64,000 nt of DNA from Streptomyces ochraceiscleroticus (GTDB lineage: Bacteria; Actinomycetota; Actinomycetes; Streptomycetales; Streptomycetaceae), in the NCBI RefSeq assembly GCF_000720485.1, contig NZ_JOAX01000001.1:248001-312000 (forward strand). The letters run 5' to 3'. Positions 1 to 8,395 of the stretch are shown here, one piece after another. Numbering within the stretch: position 1 is the stretch's first letter; each line of letters begins with the position of its first letter. The position numbers and the translations under genes were made by a program. Under the pieces are notes generated by a model. It saw only the letters and a list, made by a program, of their open reading frames with translations, was not told where the DNA came from and did no database searches.

Positions 1-60
1 GAGCAGGGCGAGGACGAGCAGGCCGCAGAAGATCGCGACCCGGCGCAGGGGCTTGTTCAC
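1..60 (-). CDS. pbpA: Penicillin-binding protein PbpA, N-terminal fragment
   Basis: Only the first 20 codons are inside the window. The GTG start at 60 gives MNKPLRRVAIFCGLLVLALL, a short basic tail followed by a hydrophobic signal-anchor helix, as in the class B (transpeptidase) penicillin-binding proteins that follow rodA in Streptomyces. The GTG overlaps the stop of the upstream SEDS gene in a GTGA arrangement, which implies translational coupling. The product would be the transpeptidase partner of the SEDS glycosyltransferase in peptidoglycan synthesis. The identity rests on gene order and the N-terminal anchor, since the catalytic SxxK region is outside the window. Confidence 0.75.
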   Translation of the reverse strand, partial: MNKPLRRVAIFCGLLVLALL

Positions 61-1454
61 GGTCGGACCACCTGGGTCATCTCGGCGTCGGTGGAGGGAG
101 CGGGGGCCGGGGCCGGGCGGCGCGCGGTGTCGCTGATCCGGAGCAGGATCGCGACCAGTGCCCAGTTGGCGATGACGGACGAACCGCCCTGCGCCAGGAA
201 CGGCATGGTCATACCGGTCAGCGGGATCAGCCCCGTGACACCGCCGGCGACGACGAAGACCTGCAGCGCGAACGCGCCGGACAGGCCGACGGCCAGCAGC
301 TTGCCGAACGGGTCGCGGGCGGCCAGCGCCGTACGGATGCCGCGCTCGATCAGCAGGCCGTAGAGCAGCAGGATGGCCATGACTCCGGCCAGGCCCAGCT
401 CCTCGCCGACAGTGGCGAGGATGTAGTCGCTCTTCGGCGCGATACCGCCGATGAGGCGGGAGTACCCCTGCCCGAGGCCCGACCCGAGGATGCCGCCGGA
501 ACCGAAGGAGTACATCGCCTGGGCGGTCTCGGTGACGCCCCCGTTGAGCAGTTCCAGGGGGTTCAGCCAGTTGTGCACACGGGTCTGCACGTGGGACTCG
601 AAGGTGGCCACGGCGACCGCGCCGGCGCCGCTGAGCAGCAGACCGAAGACGATCCAGCTGGTCCGCTCCGTCGCGACGTACAGCATGATCACGAAGAGGC
701 CGAAGAACAGCAGCGACGTACCGAGGTCGGTTTCGAAGACCAGGATCATCAGGCTCAGCGCCCAGATGACCAGGATCGGGCCGAGGTCACGGCCGCGCGG
801 CAGGTACAGGCCCATGAAGCGGCGGCTGGCCAGCGCCAGCGCGTCCCGCTTCACCATCAGGTACCCGGCGAAGAAGATCGCGATGATGATCTTCGCGAAC
901 TCGCCCGGCTGCAGCGAGCCCACGCCCGGGATCGTGATCCAGATGCGGGCACCGAAGCGGGCCGGGAAGAACACCGGCAGGATCAGCAGGACCAGCGCTG
1001 CCACCATGGAGATGTAGGTGTAGCGCTGCAGGACGCGGTGGTCCTTCAGGAAGATCAGTACGCCCAGGAACAGTGCGACGCCGAGCGTGGACCACATGAG
1101 CTGTCCCGGCGCCATCGCCCCGCCGAGCTGCGGCGTGGTGATCTGCGGCTCCTGGTCCAGGCGCCAGATGAACACCAGGCCCAGCCCGTTCAGCAGCGTG
1201 GAGACCGGGAGCATCAGCGGGTCCGCGTACGGGGCCCACTTCCGCACGACCAAGTGCGCGACGCCCGCCAGCAGGCCGAGGCCCAGGGCGTAGCCGAGCA
1301 CGCCGGCGGGGACCGTGTCCTCCTTGGCGAGCCCCACGTTGATGTAGGCGAACACCGGGATGATCACGGCGAAGACGAGCAGCGCCAGTTCGGTGTTCCG
1401 GCGGCTCGGGGCTCCGATCGTCCCGATGGTGGTGGTGTTGCTGGTACTGCTCAT
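57..1454 (-). CDS. rodA: SEDS peptidoglycan glycosyltransferase (FtsW/RodA/SpoVE family)
   Basis: A 465-residue polytopic membrane protein, normal length for the family with about ten or more hydrophobic segments. SEDS signatures are visible: LQPGEFAKI near residue 185, ETDLGTSLL near 240, SGGILGSGLGQG near 320 and SDYILATVGEELG near 340. It polymerises lipid II into glycan strands in the cytoplasmic membrane and pairs with a class B PBP, here the overlapping pbpA. It is the fourth gene of a minus-strand operon fhaA-fhaB-pstP-rodA-pbpA that links Ser/Thr phosphorylation to wall growth. FtsW is the alternative paralogue, but the pstP/pbpA neighbourhood is that of the actinobacterial RodA locus. 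Confidence 0.93.
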   Translation of the reverse strand: MSSTSNTTTIGTIGAPSRRNTELALLVFAVIIPVFAYINVGLAKEDTVPAGVLGYALGLGLLAGVAHLVVRKWAPYADPLMLPVSTLLNGLGLVFIWRLDQEPQITTPQLGGAMAPGQLMWSTLGVALFLGVLIFLKDHRVLQRYTYISMVAALVLLILPVFFPARFGARIWITIPGVGSLQPGEFAKIIIAIFFAGYLMVKRDALALASRRFMGLYLPRGRDLGPILVIWALSLMILVFETDLGTSLLFFGLFVIMLYVATERTSWIVFGLLLSGAGAVAVATFESHVQTRVHNWLNPLELLNGGVTETAQAMYSFGSGGILGSGLGQGYSRLIGGIAPKSDYILATVGEELGLAGVMAILLLYGLLIERGIRTALAARDPFGKLLAVGLSGAFALQVFVVAGGVTGLIPLTGMTMPFLAQGGSSVIANWALVAILLRISDTARRPAPAPAPSTDAEMTQVVRP

Positions 1455-1477
1455 GAGATCAACGGCCCCCTACGCCC

Positions 1478-3010
1478 TCACTGCTGGGTGCTGCAATTCT
1501 TCTCCAGCCGCTGCTGCTCCACTGAGGGGGAGTTGCTGGTGGACGGCGTAGGAGTGGGGCTCGCGCTGCTCGTCGCGCTGCCCGGCCCGGCCGTGGAGCT
1601 GGGCTTGGCGGTCGCGCCCGGCTTCGTACCGGCGGTGCCGCCGGCCTGGCGCTCGCTCTTCTTGCGGGCCGCCTCGCGCTCCGCGGCCTCCCGCTGCTGC
1701 AGGGACTTGCACGCGCCGGCCTGCTTGCCGAGCTCGCCGACCTTGGCCAGTGCCTGGTTGTGGCTGTCGACCGCGATCGTCTCCTCGACCTGCTTGCGCT
1801 GGTAGGCGGGCAGGTACTTGAGTTCGATCTCGGGGTGGTCCTGGTCGATCTTGTTCATGGAGAACCACGCCAGGTCCTGGCTGATGCCCTGGTACAGGGC
1901 CACGTGCCCGTCCCTGGCACCCACGAAGTACTGCGACTGCGTCCAGCGGTATCCCGCGTACAGTCCGCCGCCGACCACGGCCAGGCACAGCGCGACGATC
2001 AGCGTCGGCTTGAGCCACCGGCCCCGCCGCCGCGGCTGCGCGTAGTCCTCGTCGACGAACGCGCCGTACGCGCCCTGCGGCGGCACCGTCTCCGCGCCGC
2101 CGCTCCCGGGCGGGCCGAACCCGCCGGCCGGCTGCGGGGGCACGTCGCCGCGCCCGCCGCGCCCCAGCTCGGCCGCGCGGCCCGCCGGGGTGTGCAGGGC
2201 ACCGTCGTCGTACTGGTGCTGGTTCTCCGCGACCGCGCCCACGATCACCGGGGTGTCGTTGAGCTGCCCGGCGAGGGTGTCGGTGTCGTCGACGTTCAGT
2301 ACGTCGGCCACGATGCAGGTGATGTTGTCCGGGCCGCCGCCGCGCAGCGCGAGCTGGATCAACTCCTGCACGGTCTCGTGCGGGCCCTGGTAACTGGCGA
2401 GGGTGTCCTCCATCGTCTGGTGGCTCACCACCCCCGACAGCCCGTCCGAGCAGATCAGGTACCGGTCCCCGGCCCGCACCTCTCTGATGGAGAGGTCGGG
2501 CTCGACGTGGTCACCGCTGCCCAGCGCGCGCATCAGCAGCGACCGCTGCGGGTGCGTGGTGGCCTCTTCCTCGGTGATGCGGCCCTCGTCGACCAGCCGC
2601 TGGACCCACGTGTGGTCCTGCGTGATCTGCGTCAGCACGCCGTCGCGCAGCAGGTACGCGCGCGAGTCGCCGACGTGCACGAGGCCGAGCCGCTGCCCGG
2701 TCCACAGCAGGGCGGTCAGGGTCGTACCCATGCCCTCGAGCTGCGGGTCCTCCTCGACCATGACGCGCAACTGGTCGTTCGCGCGCTGCACGGCCGTGCC
2801 GAGCGAGGTGAGGATGTCCGAGCCGGGCACGTCGTCGTCGAGCTGGACGAGCGTGGAGATGACCTCGGAGGAGGCGACCTCGCCGGCGGCCTGGCCGCCC
2901 ATGCCGTCGGCGATGGCGAGCAGGCGGGGGCCGGCGTATCCGGAGTCCTCGTTGCCTTCCCGGATCATGCCCTTGTGGGATCCCGCGGCGAAACGCAGTG
3001 ACAGACTCAT
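1478..3010 (-). CDS. pstP: Membrane-anchored PP2C-type Ser/Thr phosphatase PstP
   Basis: A 510-residue metal-dependent protein phosphatase. The N-terminal domain (residues about 5-240) has the PP2C motifs REGNEDSGY, ADGMGGQAAGE, HVGDSRAYLL, DGLSGVV and GGPDNITC. A proline/glycine-rich juxtamembrane stretch leads to one transmembrane helix near 335-354 and an extracytoplasmic tail of about 150 residues ending in a Thr/Ser/Pro-rich segment. It dephosphorylates targets of PknB-type kinases, including FHA proteins and wall enzymes. An upstream in-frame GTG (3085) exists, but the ATG at 3010 has a good GAGG ribosome-binding site and starts with the conserved MSLSLRFAAGSHKG. It lies between fhaB and rodA. 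Confidence 0.95.
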   Translation of the reverse strand: MSLSLRFAAGSHKGMIREGNEDSGYAGPRLLAIADGMGGQAAGEVASSEVISTLVQLDDDVPGSDILTSLGTAVQRANDQLRVMVEEDPQLEGMGTTLTALLWTGQRLGLVHVGDSRAYLLRDGVLTQITQDHTWVQRLVDEGRITEEEATTHPQRSLLMRALGSGDHVEPDLSIREVRAGDRYLICSDGLSGVVSHQTMEDTLASYQGPHETVQELIQLALRGGGPDNITCIVADVLNVDDTDTLAGQLNDTPVIVGAVAENQHQYDDGALHTPAGRAAELGRGGRGDVPPQPAGGFGPPGSGGAETVPPQGAYGAFVDEDYAQPRRRGRWLKPTLIVALCLAVVGGGLYAGYRWTQSQYFVGARDGHVALYQGISQDLAWFSMNKIDQDHPEIELKYLPAYQRKQVEETIAVDSHNQALAKVGELGKQAGACKSLQQREAAEREAARKKSERQAGGTAGTKPGATAKPSSTAGPGSATSSASPTPTPSTSNSPSVEQQRLEKNCSTQQ

Positions 3011-3139
3011 GCGCACCTCGCCCGTCGGCTCGGGGTACAGCCGGTCTCGCGCCACACTGCCCACCCTCCGGTCGGGAGCGTGCACAGGCCGGCCGAGAGG
3101 ACCGCCGCGGCTCGCTCGCTCCGCTCGCTCATTGTCGTA

Positions 3140-3676
3140 CTACTTCCGCAGCTCGATGACGGTCTTGCCGATGCGGATCGGGGCTCCCAGCGGGATCGGC
3201 GTCGGAGTCGTCAGCCGGGTCCGCTCGAGGTACGTGCCGTTCGTGGATCCGAGGTCCTCGACGATCCACTGGCCGTCACGGTCCGGGTAGATCCTGGCAT
3301 GCCGGCTGGAGGCGTAATCGTCGTCCAGCACGATCGTGGAGTCGTGCGCCCTGCCGAGGCTGATGGTCTGGCCCTGCAGGGCGACCGTCGTGCCCGTGAG
3401 GGTCCCTTCGGAGACCACCAGCTTGGTGGGAGCGCCGCGGCGCTGGCGGCTGTTGCCGCCGCGGCCGCTCTCCTGGCGACGCTGCGCCTGCGGCGGTGCC
3501 GCCGTCTGCCGCTGTGCGCCTCGCTGCTGCTCCTGGCCCCCGCGACGGGCGGCGCCGCGCTGCGTGACGCGCGTGCCGAACAGATCGCTGCGGATGACCT
3601 GTACGGCCACGATGACGAACAGCCACAGTACGGCGAGGAAACCCAACCGCATGACCGTGAGGGTCAGCTCTGACAT
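3140..3676 (-). CDS. fhaB: FHA-domain membrane protein FhaB
   Basis: A 178-residue protein with one N-terminal transmembrane helix (about 9-28), a charged Gln/Arg-rich linker (40-80) and a C-terminal FHA domain (about 103-173) showing the phosphothreonine-binding signatures SLGRA, SSRHARIY and LGSTNGTYLE. FHA domains bind phospho-Thr peptides, so the product is expected to recruit phosphorylated partners to the membrane for wall synthesis or division. The start is the ATG at 3676, 10 bp after the fhaA stop. A longer upstream open frame contains parts of fhaA read in the wrong frame and was not used. It is followed by pstP in the same operon. Confidence 0.93.
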   Translation of the reverse strand: MSELTLTVMRLGFLAVLWLFVIVAVQVIRSDLFGTRVTQRGAARRGGQEQQRGAQRQTAAPPQAQRRQESGRGGNSRQRRGAPTKLVVSEGTLTGTTVALQGQTISLGRAHDSTIVLDDDYASSRHARIYPDRDGQWIVEDLGSTNGTYLERTRLTTPTPIPLGAPIRIGKTVIELRK

Positions 3677-3686
3677 TGCCCCCGCT

Positions 3687-4499
3687 TCACCCTTCGGCTT
3701 GCCGGTAAACGATGGTGGTGCTGCCCACGACGATCCGCGAGCCGTCGCGGAGCGTAGCGCGGGTGGTGTGCTGCCCGTCCACCACGATGCCGTTCGTCGA
3801 CCCGAGATCCTGGATCGAGGACGGCGATCCGGCCCGGATCTCGCAGTGACGGCGCGAGACCCCCGGATCGTCGATGCGCACATCGGCGTCGGTGCTGCGG
3901 CCGAGCACCAGCGTCGGACGCGAGATCTGGTGGCGGGTGCCGTTGATCTCGATCCAGCGCCGGGTCTGGGTCTGCGGCTGCGGGCCCGCTGTGGGGCGCG
4001 CGGCCGGCGGCGCACCGGGCGGCGGGGACGAGGGCATGGGGGGCGGGCCCACGTGTCCGCCGCCGGGCCGGCCGGCCCGGGCCGCGCCTGCACCCTGGGG
4101 TGCGGCGCCTCCCTGCTGCGACGTGCTGGCGGCGAGGGTACGGCTGCGCACGCGGTACAGGCCGGTGTCCAGGTCCTCGGCCTTCTCCAGATGGACCTTG
4201 ATGGCACCCATGAACGTGTAGCGCTGCTGCTTGGCGTAGTCCCGCACCATGCTGGACAGCTCGTCGCCGAGCTGCCCGCTGTAGGGGCTGAGACGCTCGT
4301 AGTCCGGAGCGCTCAGCTCCACGATGAAGTCGTTCGGGACGACGGTCCGGTCGCGGTTCCAGATCGTGGCGTTGTTGTCGCACTCACGCTGGAGCGCGCC
4401 CGCGATCTCCACGGGCTGCACCTCGGACTTGAACACCTTGGCGAAGGTGCCGTTGACGAGGCCCTCGAGACGCTGCTCGAAGCGTTTCAGTACTCCCAC
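3687..4499 (-). CDS. fhaA: FHA-domain protein FhaA (DUF3662 + FHA)
   Basis: A 270-residue cytoplasmic protein. Residues about 1-115 form the FhaA N-terminal domain (DUF3662; begins MGVLKRFEQRLEGLVNG). Residues 120-180 are a Gly/Pro/Ala-rich linker, and 195-265 an FHA domain with VLGRSTDADVRI, SRRHCEI and LGSTNGIVVDG. In mycobacteria FhaA binds phosphorylated MviN and other wall-synthesis partners; a similar role is inferred. The GTG start at 4499 is preceded by an excellent GGAAGGAGG ribosome-binding site. It is the first gene of the minus-strand operon, so the promoter should lie in 4500-4640. Confidence 0.94.
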   Translation of the reverse strand: MGVLKRFEQRLEGLVNGTFAKVFKSEVQPVEIAGALQRECDNNATIWNRDRTVVPNDFIVELSAPDYERLSPYSGQLGDELSSMVRDYAKQQRYTFMGAIKVHLEKAEDLDTGLYRVRSRTLAASTSQQGGAAPQGAGAARAGRPGGGHVGPPPMPSSPPPGAPPAARPTAGPQPQTQTRRWIEINGTRHQISRPTLVLGRSTDADVRIDDPGVSRRHCEIRAGSPSSIQDLGSTNGIVVDGQHTTRATLRDGSRIVVGSTTIVYRQAEG

Positions 4500-4996
4500 G
4501 GGGCACCTCCTTCCTCAGTCTTCTTCAGGGTCGTCCCTGTACTGCTTACTGATCGTATCCACGCGTCGGGAAAACAGCTGGTTCCCCTTTCCCGCCTAGA
4601 GGACGAGTGTCGCCTCTCACAAGGTTGCCCACGCTCGCCGTCCGATGCTGACTGCGATCGTAGATGCGGCCGGACGACAGTGTCCCGCAACTGCCGAGCT
4701 CCCCGGGCGGGCGGGGCCGTTGAGGAGCCGCGCGGTGCACGGATGGACCTTCGCGACGGGCGCCGTACTGACGCGACGGGGAGGATTGGATGTCCGCCGC
4801 GGGGCCGGGTGGGTGACGGCCGGGAGGTCGGTACGGAGGACGGGTCCATGACCGGCAGGGCGGTGGCCTGCGGAGAACGGGTGTGAAGGCACCCCCCACA
4901 GCGTGCTAATGTTTTCCATGTCGAAAGGCGCTCCCGCCGAAGACCCGGACCGAACGGCCCGGATCCCCGGTGAGAGAATCAGACGGCAACACCCAT
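4500..4996. other. Intergenic region between fhaA and tRNA-Leu
   Basis: About 500 bp without a convincing gene. The half next to fhaA is relatively AT-rich and should hold the minus-strand operon promoter. A possible -10 (TACGAT) occurs on the minus strand near 4550, but I see no matching -35. The other half should carry the plus-strand tRNA promoter; a low-GC patch (gctaatgttttcc) lies near 4905. Open frames crossing the interval on both strands lack ribosome-binding sites and homology and are judged spurious. Confidence 0.5.
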
Positions 4997-5080
4997 GCGC
5001 GGGTGGCGGAATAGGCAGACGCGCTGGATTCAGGTTCCAGTGCCCGAAAGGGCGTGGGGGTTCAACTCCCCCCTCGCGCA
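4997..5080 (+). tRNA. tRNA-Leu, anticodon CAG
   Basis: An 84-nt class II tRNA. The acceptor 5' strand GCGCGGG pairs with CTCGCGC (one G-U pair), followed by discriminator A at 5080; CCA is not encoded. The anticodon stem CTGGA/TCCAG encloses the loop TTCAGGT with anticodon CAG at 5031-5033. A long variable arm (tgcccgaaagggcg) and the T arm GGGGGTTCAACTCCCCC complete the fold. The long variable arm plus CAG anticodon and A73 identify leucine. The gene is intact and no duplicated 3' end or integrase lies beside it, so it is not currently used as an attachment site here. Confidence 0.97.
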
Positions 5081-5087
5081 CAGAGGA

Positions 5088-5123
5088 CCCCCGGTCCCGG
5101 AGAGATCCGGACCGGGGGTTTTT
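5088..5123 (+). terminator. Rho-independent terminator of tRNA-Leu
   Basis: A GC hairpin (arms CCCCCGGTCC.. and ..GGACCGGGGG, one bulged C) is followed directly by TTTTT. It starts 8 nt after the tRNA and is in the plus orientation. Confidence 0.85.
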
Positions 5124-5189
5124 CGTTGTCCGAAACTGCGGCGGCGGGTGTGAGGCGTACCTCACACCCGCCGTACGGCTCGGTCCGGC

Positions 5190-5840
5190 TCAGGCGGCGA
5201 CGCGCTCCGCGAGCTCCTTCGCCTTGGTGGCCGCTTCCTGCTGGGCCTTCTCGCGGGACTCCTCGAAGAGCGGGATCAGCTCGGCCATCGCCGGGTTCGA
5301 CGGCGCCATCGTCAGCTCGGGCACGATGAAGTCCACCTTGAAGCCGAGCCCGCCGGTGAGCACGGACTCCAGGTAGTTCTGCACGTACTCGAAGTCCTCG
5401 CGCGGGGTGCCCGGCGCGTAGCTGCCGCCGCGGCTGGCGACGACGACGGCGGGGGTGCCCTTGGCGGACGGCTCCGCACCGGCCGTGCGGCCCATGATGA
5501 TCGTCTGGTCCAGCCACGCCTTCAGGGTCGAGGGGATCGTGAAGTTGTACATCGGTGCGCCGATCACGATCGCGTCCGCCTGCTCGATCTCCTCGGCGAG
5601 CTTCGTGCGCAGCGCGAAGGCGGTCTGCTGCTCCGGGGTGTGCGTGGCGGGGTCGCTGAAGCCGGCCGAGGCGGCGACGCCGTCGAGGTGCGGCAGCGGC
5701 TCGGCCGCCAGGTCGCGGTGGATGACCGTGCCGCCGGGGTGCTGCTCCTCCCAGGTCCTGCGGAAGGCGGCGGTCACGGCACGGGAGGCGGATACGCCCT
5801 CGGGCGAGACGGATGAATCGATGAGCAGCAGCGTGGCCAT
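5190..5840 (-). CDS. FMN-dependent NADH-azoreductase / NAD(P)H:quinone oxidoreductase
   Basis: A 216-residue flavodoxin-like fold protein of the AzoR family. The phosphate-binding loop SSVSPEGVSASRA (9-21) and the flavin-contacting PMYNFTIPSTLKAWLD (96-111) are clear. It catalyses two-electron reduction of quinones or azo compounds using NAD(P)H. The start is the ATG at 5840, preceded by GGAG; the longer frame to 5936 runs into the promoter of the divergent regulator. Divergent from an HxlR gene 94 bp away, which probably controls it in response to quinones or electrophiles, the usual pairing for this family. Confidence 0.9.
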   Translation of the reverse strand: MATLLLIDSSVSPEGVSASRAVTAAFRRTWEEQHPGGTVIHRDLAAEPLPHLDGVAASAGFSDPATHTPEQQTAFALRTKLAEEIEQADAIVIGAPMYNFTIPSTLKAWLDQTIIMGRTAGAEPSAKGTPAVVVASRGGSYAPGTPREDFEYVQNYLESVLTGGLGFKVDFIVPELTMAPSNPAMAELIPLFEESREKAQQEAATKAKELAERVAA

Positions 5841-5934
5841 GGTGAGCTCCTTAGTGGAAAACCGTATGCACCTATGGATACCACAGTTACTTACTTTTTT
5901 ATATCTCCCTACCGGAAAGCAGTACTCTGGTGTC
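5841..5934. promoter_or_regulatory. Divergent azoreductase/HxlR promoter region
   Basis: A 94-bp intergenic region that is clearly AT-rich compared with its surroundings (run cttttttatat near 5895) and contains interrupted palindromic matter such as GTATgcacctatgGATAC near 5865-5882. This is where an HxlR dimer and two back-to-back promoters would be expected. The exact operator is not resolved by reading alone. Confidence 0.55.
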
Positions 5935-6297
5935 ATGGCGGATCACGGCGGAGAGGCATGCAAGCAGGTCGACAGCGGTATGACGCGCGTCTTCGGGCTG
6001 CTCGGGAAGCGCTGGACGGGGCTGATCGTGGCCACCCTGATGGCGGGCCCGGTGCACTTCGCCGACCTGCGGCGGGCGATCCCCGGAATCAGCGAGCGGA
6101 TGCTCTCCGACCGGCTCGGGGAGCTGGGCTCGGCGGGTCTGGTGGTCCGTGAGGTCGACGCGGGCCCGCCGCTGCGCGTGGCGTACCGGCTCTCCCGGGC
6201 CGGGCTCGCCCTGGAGCCGGCGCTCAAGGAGCTCGCGCGCTGGGCGGAGACGTATCTGGCGGACGGGGGGCAGTGTCCGGAGCGATTCCGGGACTGA
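5935..6297 (+). CDS. HxlR/DUF24-family winged-helix regulator
   Basis: A 120-residue single-domain regulator. Residues about 15-105 form the HxlR winged helix, with typical segments LLGKRWTGLIVATLMAGPVHF, LRRAIPGISERMLSDRL and the wing YRLSRAGLALEP. A cysteine at position 9 (EACK) is where redox-sensing HxlR proteins such as QorR/YodB carry their reactive Cys, so thiol sensing of quinones is possible (inference). The start at 5935 (MADHGG) is chosen because the longer frame overlaps the divergent azoreductase. Likely represses that enzyme and itself. Confidence 0.9.
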   Translation: MADHGGEACKQVDSGMTRVFGLLGKRWTGLIVATLMAGPVHFADLRRAIPGISERMLSDRLGELGSAGLVVREVDAGPPLRVAYRLSRAGLALEPALKELARWAETYLADGGQCPERFRD

Positions 6298-6345
6298 GGA
6301 GGGTTATTGCGGGGCGCCGCGTTCATTGCGGGGGCGCCCGCGTGG

Positions 6346-6780
6346 TCAGCCGAGGCGCTGCTGGGCTTCGTTGTAGCGCAGCAGGTACGAGGCGAAGCGC
6401 TCCAGGTCCGCGTCGTCCCAGTCGGCGAGCCGGTCGGTGAACGCCTGGCGGCGCTGTGCGCCGGCGCTGGCGAGTACCTGCGCGCCGAGCTCGGTGGGGT
6501 GCAGTACCTGTACGCGGTGATCGTCCGGGTCGACGCGGCGCTCGACGAATCCCAGCTTCTCCAGCGCGGAGATCTGCCGGCTCACCGTGGACTTGTCCAG
6601 CAGGTAATGTGCGGCGAGATCGGTGGCGCGGCAGCCCTTCTGGTCCTCCAGGTGAGCGAGGAGGGTGTACGAGACGAGCGAGAGCTCGGGGTGCATACGG
6701 GCCGCTGTGGCGCGGGCGCGACGCGCGAAAGCGGTCAGCTCCTGCTGGATGATGCCGACGGAGTCGTCTCGCTGTGTCAC
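6346..6780 (-). CDS. MarR-family transcriptional regulator
   Basis: A winged-helix protein of 144 residues from the GTG at 6780 (MTQRDDSVGIIQQEL), or 154 from the ATG at 6810. The MarR core is visible: SLVSYTLLAHLEDQ, ATDLAAHYLLDKSTVSRQI, LEKLGFVERRVDPDDHRV. The GTG has a good AGG ribosome-binding site eight bases upstream, whereas the ATG lies inside a palindrome likely to be the autoregulatory operator, so the shorter form is preferred. Divergent from the DUF2252 gene, with 130 bp between the two chosen starts. Ligand and targets cannot be deduced. Confidence 0.85.
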   Translation of the reverse strand: MTQRDDSVGIIQQELTAFARRARATAARMHPELSLVSYTLLAHLEDQKGCRATDLAAHYLLDKSTVSRQISALEKLGFVERRVDPDDHRVQVLHPTELGAQVLASAGAQRRQAFTDRLADWDDADLERFASYLLRYNEAQQRLG

Positions 6781-6802
6781 GTTCGCTGCCTTTCTTCCTG
6801 CT

Positions 6803-6819
6803 GGTTGCATAGTACAACC
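6803..6819. promoter_or_regulatory. Candidate MarR autoregulatory operator
   Basis: The sequence GGTTG-catagta-CAACC is a perfect 5+5 inverted repeat with a 7-bp spacer, immediately upstream of the preferred MarR start. It sits in a locally AT-richer stretch between divergent genes, the usual position of MarR operators. Confidence 0.55.
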
Positions 6820-6910
6820 TTAGTTCTCCTGGTTCTTGCGCCGCTTTCCGCCGGGAGGGCGGGGCGGTGGGATGGTGGTCACCCGCCTCCACCCCCGAAG
6901 GGACCCCCTG

Positions 6911-8374
6911 ATGGACACGTTGCGGCTCCCCTACGTCAGCGGTTTTGCGCGGCGCGGTGATGACGGGCCGGGGCCGAAGGCCGCCGGTAAGGCGCTGCGG
7001 GAGACGGTTCCGCGGTCCGCGCACAGTGAGCCGGCCTTCGGGGCCGGCCGCCCCGGTTCCGTGGCCGCGGTGGAGGAGTCCAACGCCGGCCGGCTGCCGG
7101 AGCTCATACCGATACGGGTCGGCCGGATGGCGGCCTCGCCGTTCGCGTTCCTGCGCGGTTCGGCCGGGCTGATGGCGTACGACCTGATGGCCACGCCCGT
7201 CACCGGCATCGCGGCCCAGATCTGTGGTGACGCGCACGCCGCGAACTTCGGCCTGTACGCCGACGCCCGCGGCCGGCTCGTCATCGACCTGAACGACTTC
7301 GACGAGACCCTGCGGGGGCCGTGGGAGTGGGACCTGAAGCGGCTGGCGGCCTCGCTCGTCCTTGCGGGCCGCGAGGCGGGCGCCGGCGAGGACACCTGCC
7401 GGGACGCGGCGCGGGACGCGGTGGGCGCGTACCGCCGCACGATGCGGCTGCTGGCGAGGATGCCCGCGGCGGACGCGTGGCACGCCATCGTGGACGAGGA
7501 CCTCGTCTCGCACGCCGACGCGCGGGACCTGGTGGGCACGCTGGAACGCGTGATGGACAAGGCGCGCAAGAACACCAGCGCGCGCTTCGCCGCGAAGGCG
7601 ACCGAGGCGGTACCGGACGACGACGGCACGGCTCCGGGCGGAGGGCAGAACGGCGTCCGGCGGCAGTTCGTCGACGCGCCGCCCGTACTGCGGCGGGTGC
7701 CGGACGGGGAGGCCGCCGCGGTGGTGTCGGCCCTCGCCGGGTACTTGCGGACGCTGCCCGACGACCGGCTGCCGCTGCTGTCCAGGTACGCGGTGCACGA
7801 CGTGGCCTTCCGCATCGTCGGGACGGGGAGCGTGGGCCTGCGGTCGTACGTCGTCCTGCTGCTGGATCACCGGGGGGAGCCGCTGGTGCTGCAGGTGAAG
7901 GAGGCGCGCTCGTCCGCGCTCGCGCCGTATGTGGGGAAGGCCGGGTTCGAGGTGGCGCCCGTGGAGCACGAGGCGCGTCGGGTGGTCCTGGGCCAGAAGC
8001 GCATGCAGGTCGTCAGCGACATGCTGCTGGGGTGGACGACGGTGTACGGCGCGGAGGCCGCGGCGAGCGGGCGCCGGGAGGGGCTGCCCTTCCAGGTGCG
8101 GCAGTTCCGTAATCGCAAGGGCAGCGTGGACCCGGCGGCGCTGCCGGCGGACCAGCTCGACGACTATGCGCGGATGACCGGTGCGCTGCTGGCCAGGGCC
8201 CATGCGCACAGCGCCGACCCGCGGCTGGTCGCCGGGTACTGCGGCAAGAACGAGGTGCTGGACGAGGCGCTGGCCTCGTTCGCGGTGGCGTACGCGGACC
8301 GTACGGAGGCCGATCACGAAGAGCTGGTCACGGCCGTGCGCAACGGGCGACTGGCCGCAGAGCCGGGAGTGTGA
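6911..8374 (+). CDS. DUF2252 family protein
   Basis: A 487-residue cytoplasmic protein, typical length for DUF2252. Recognisable segments are FAFLRGSAGLMAYDL near residue 78, ICGDAHAANFG near 102, DLNDFDET near 123 and WDLKRLAASL near 140. The CGDAHAANFG and LNDFDE segments resemble the catalytic loop and metal-binding regions of aminoglycoside-phosphotransferase-like kinases, so a small-molecule kinase fold is suspected, but no substrate is known to me. The ATG at 6911 (MDTLRLPY) has GAAGGG upstream; an earlier in-frame ATG at 6836 would start inside the MarR promoter. Monocistronic by spacing, with a downstream gene 21 bp away. Confidence 0.85.
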   Translation: MDTLRLPYVSGFARRGDDGPGPKAAGKALRETVPRSAHSEPAFGAGRPGSVAAVEESNAGRLPELIPIRVGRMAASPFAFLRGSAGLMAYDLMATPVTGIAAQICGDAHAANFGLYADARGRLVIDLNDFDETLRGPWEWDLKRLAASLVLAGREAGAGEDTCRDAARDAVGAYRRTMRLLARMPAADAWHAIVDEDLVSHADARDLVGTLERVMDKARKNTSARFAAKATEAVPDDDGTAPGGGQNGVRRQFVDAPPVLRRVPDGEAAAVVSALAGYLRTLPDDRLPLLSRYAVHDVAFRIVGTGSVGLRSYVVLLLDHRGEPLVLQVKEARSSALAPYVGKAGFEVAPVEHEARRVVLGQKRMQVVSDMLLGWTTVYGAEAAASGRREGLPFQVRQFRNRKGSVDPAALPADQLDDYARMTGALLARAHAHSADPRLVAGYCGKNEVLDEALASFAVAYADRTEADHEELVTAVRNGRLAAEPGV

Positions 8375-8395
8375 GCCGGGCCGTAGGGTGGCCGG

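Noticed and set aside
4617..5165. Minus-strand open frame across the tRNA gene
   Set aside because: It reads through the antisense of the tRNA and its terminator, has no ribosome-binding site and no recognisable domain.
4997..5190. tRNA-Leu as an attachment site for an integrated element
   Set aside because: The tRNA is intact, no duplicate of its 3' end was seen downstream in the window and no integrase, excisionase or transfer gene is present.
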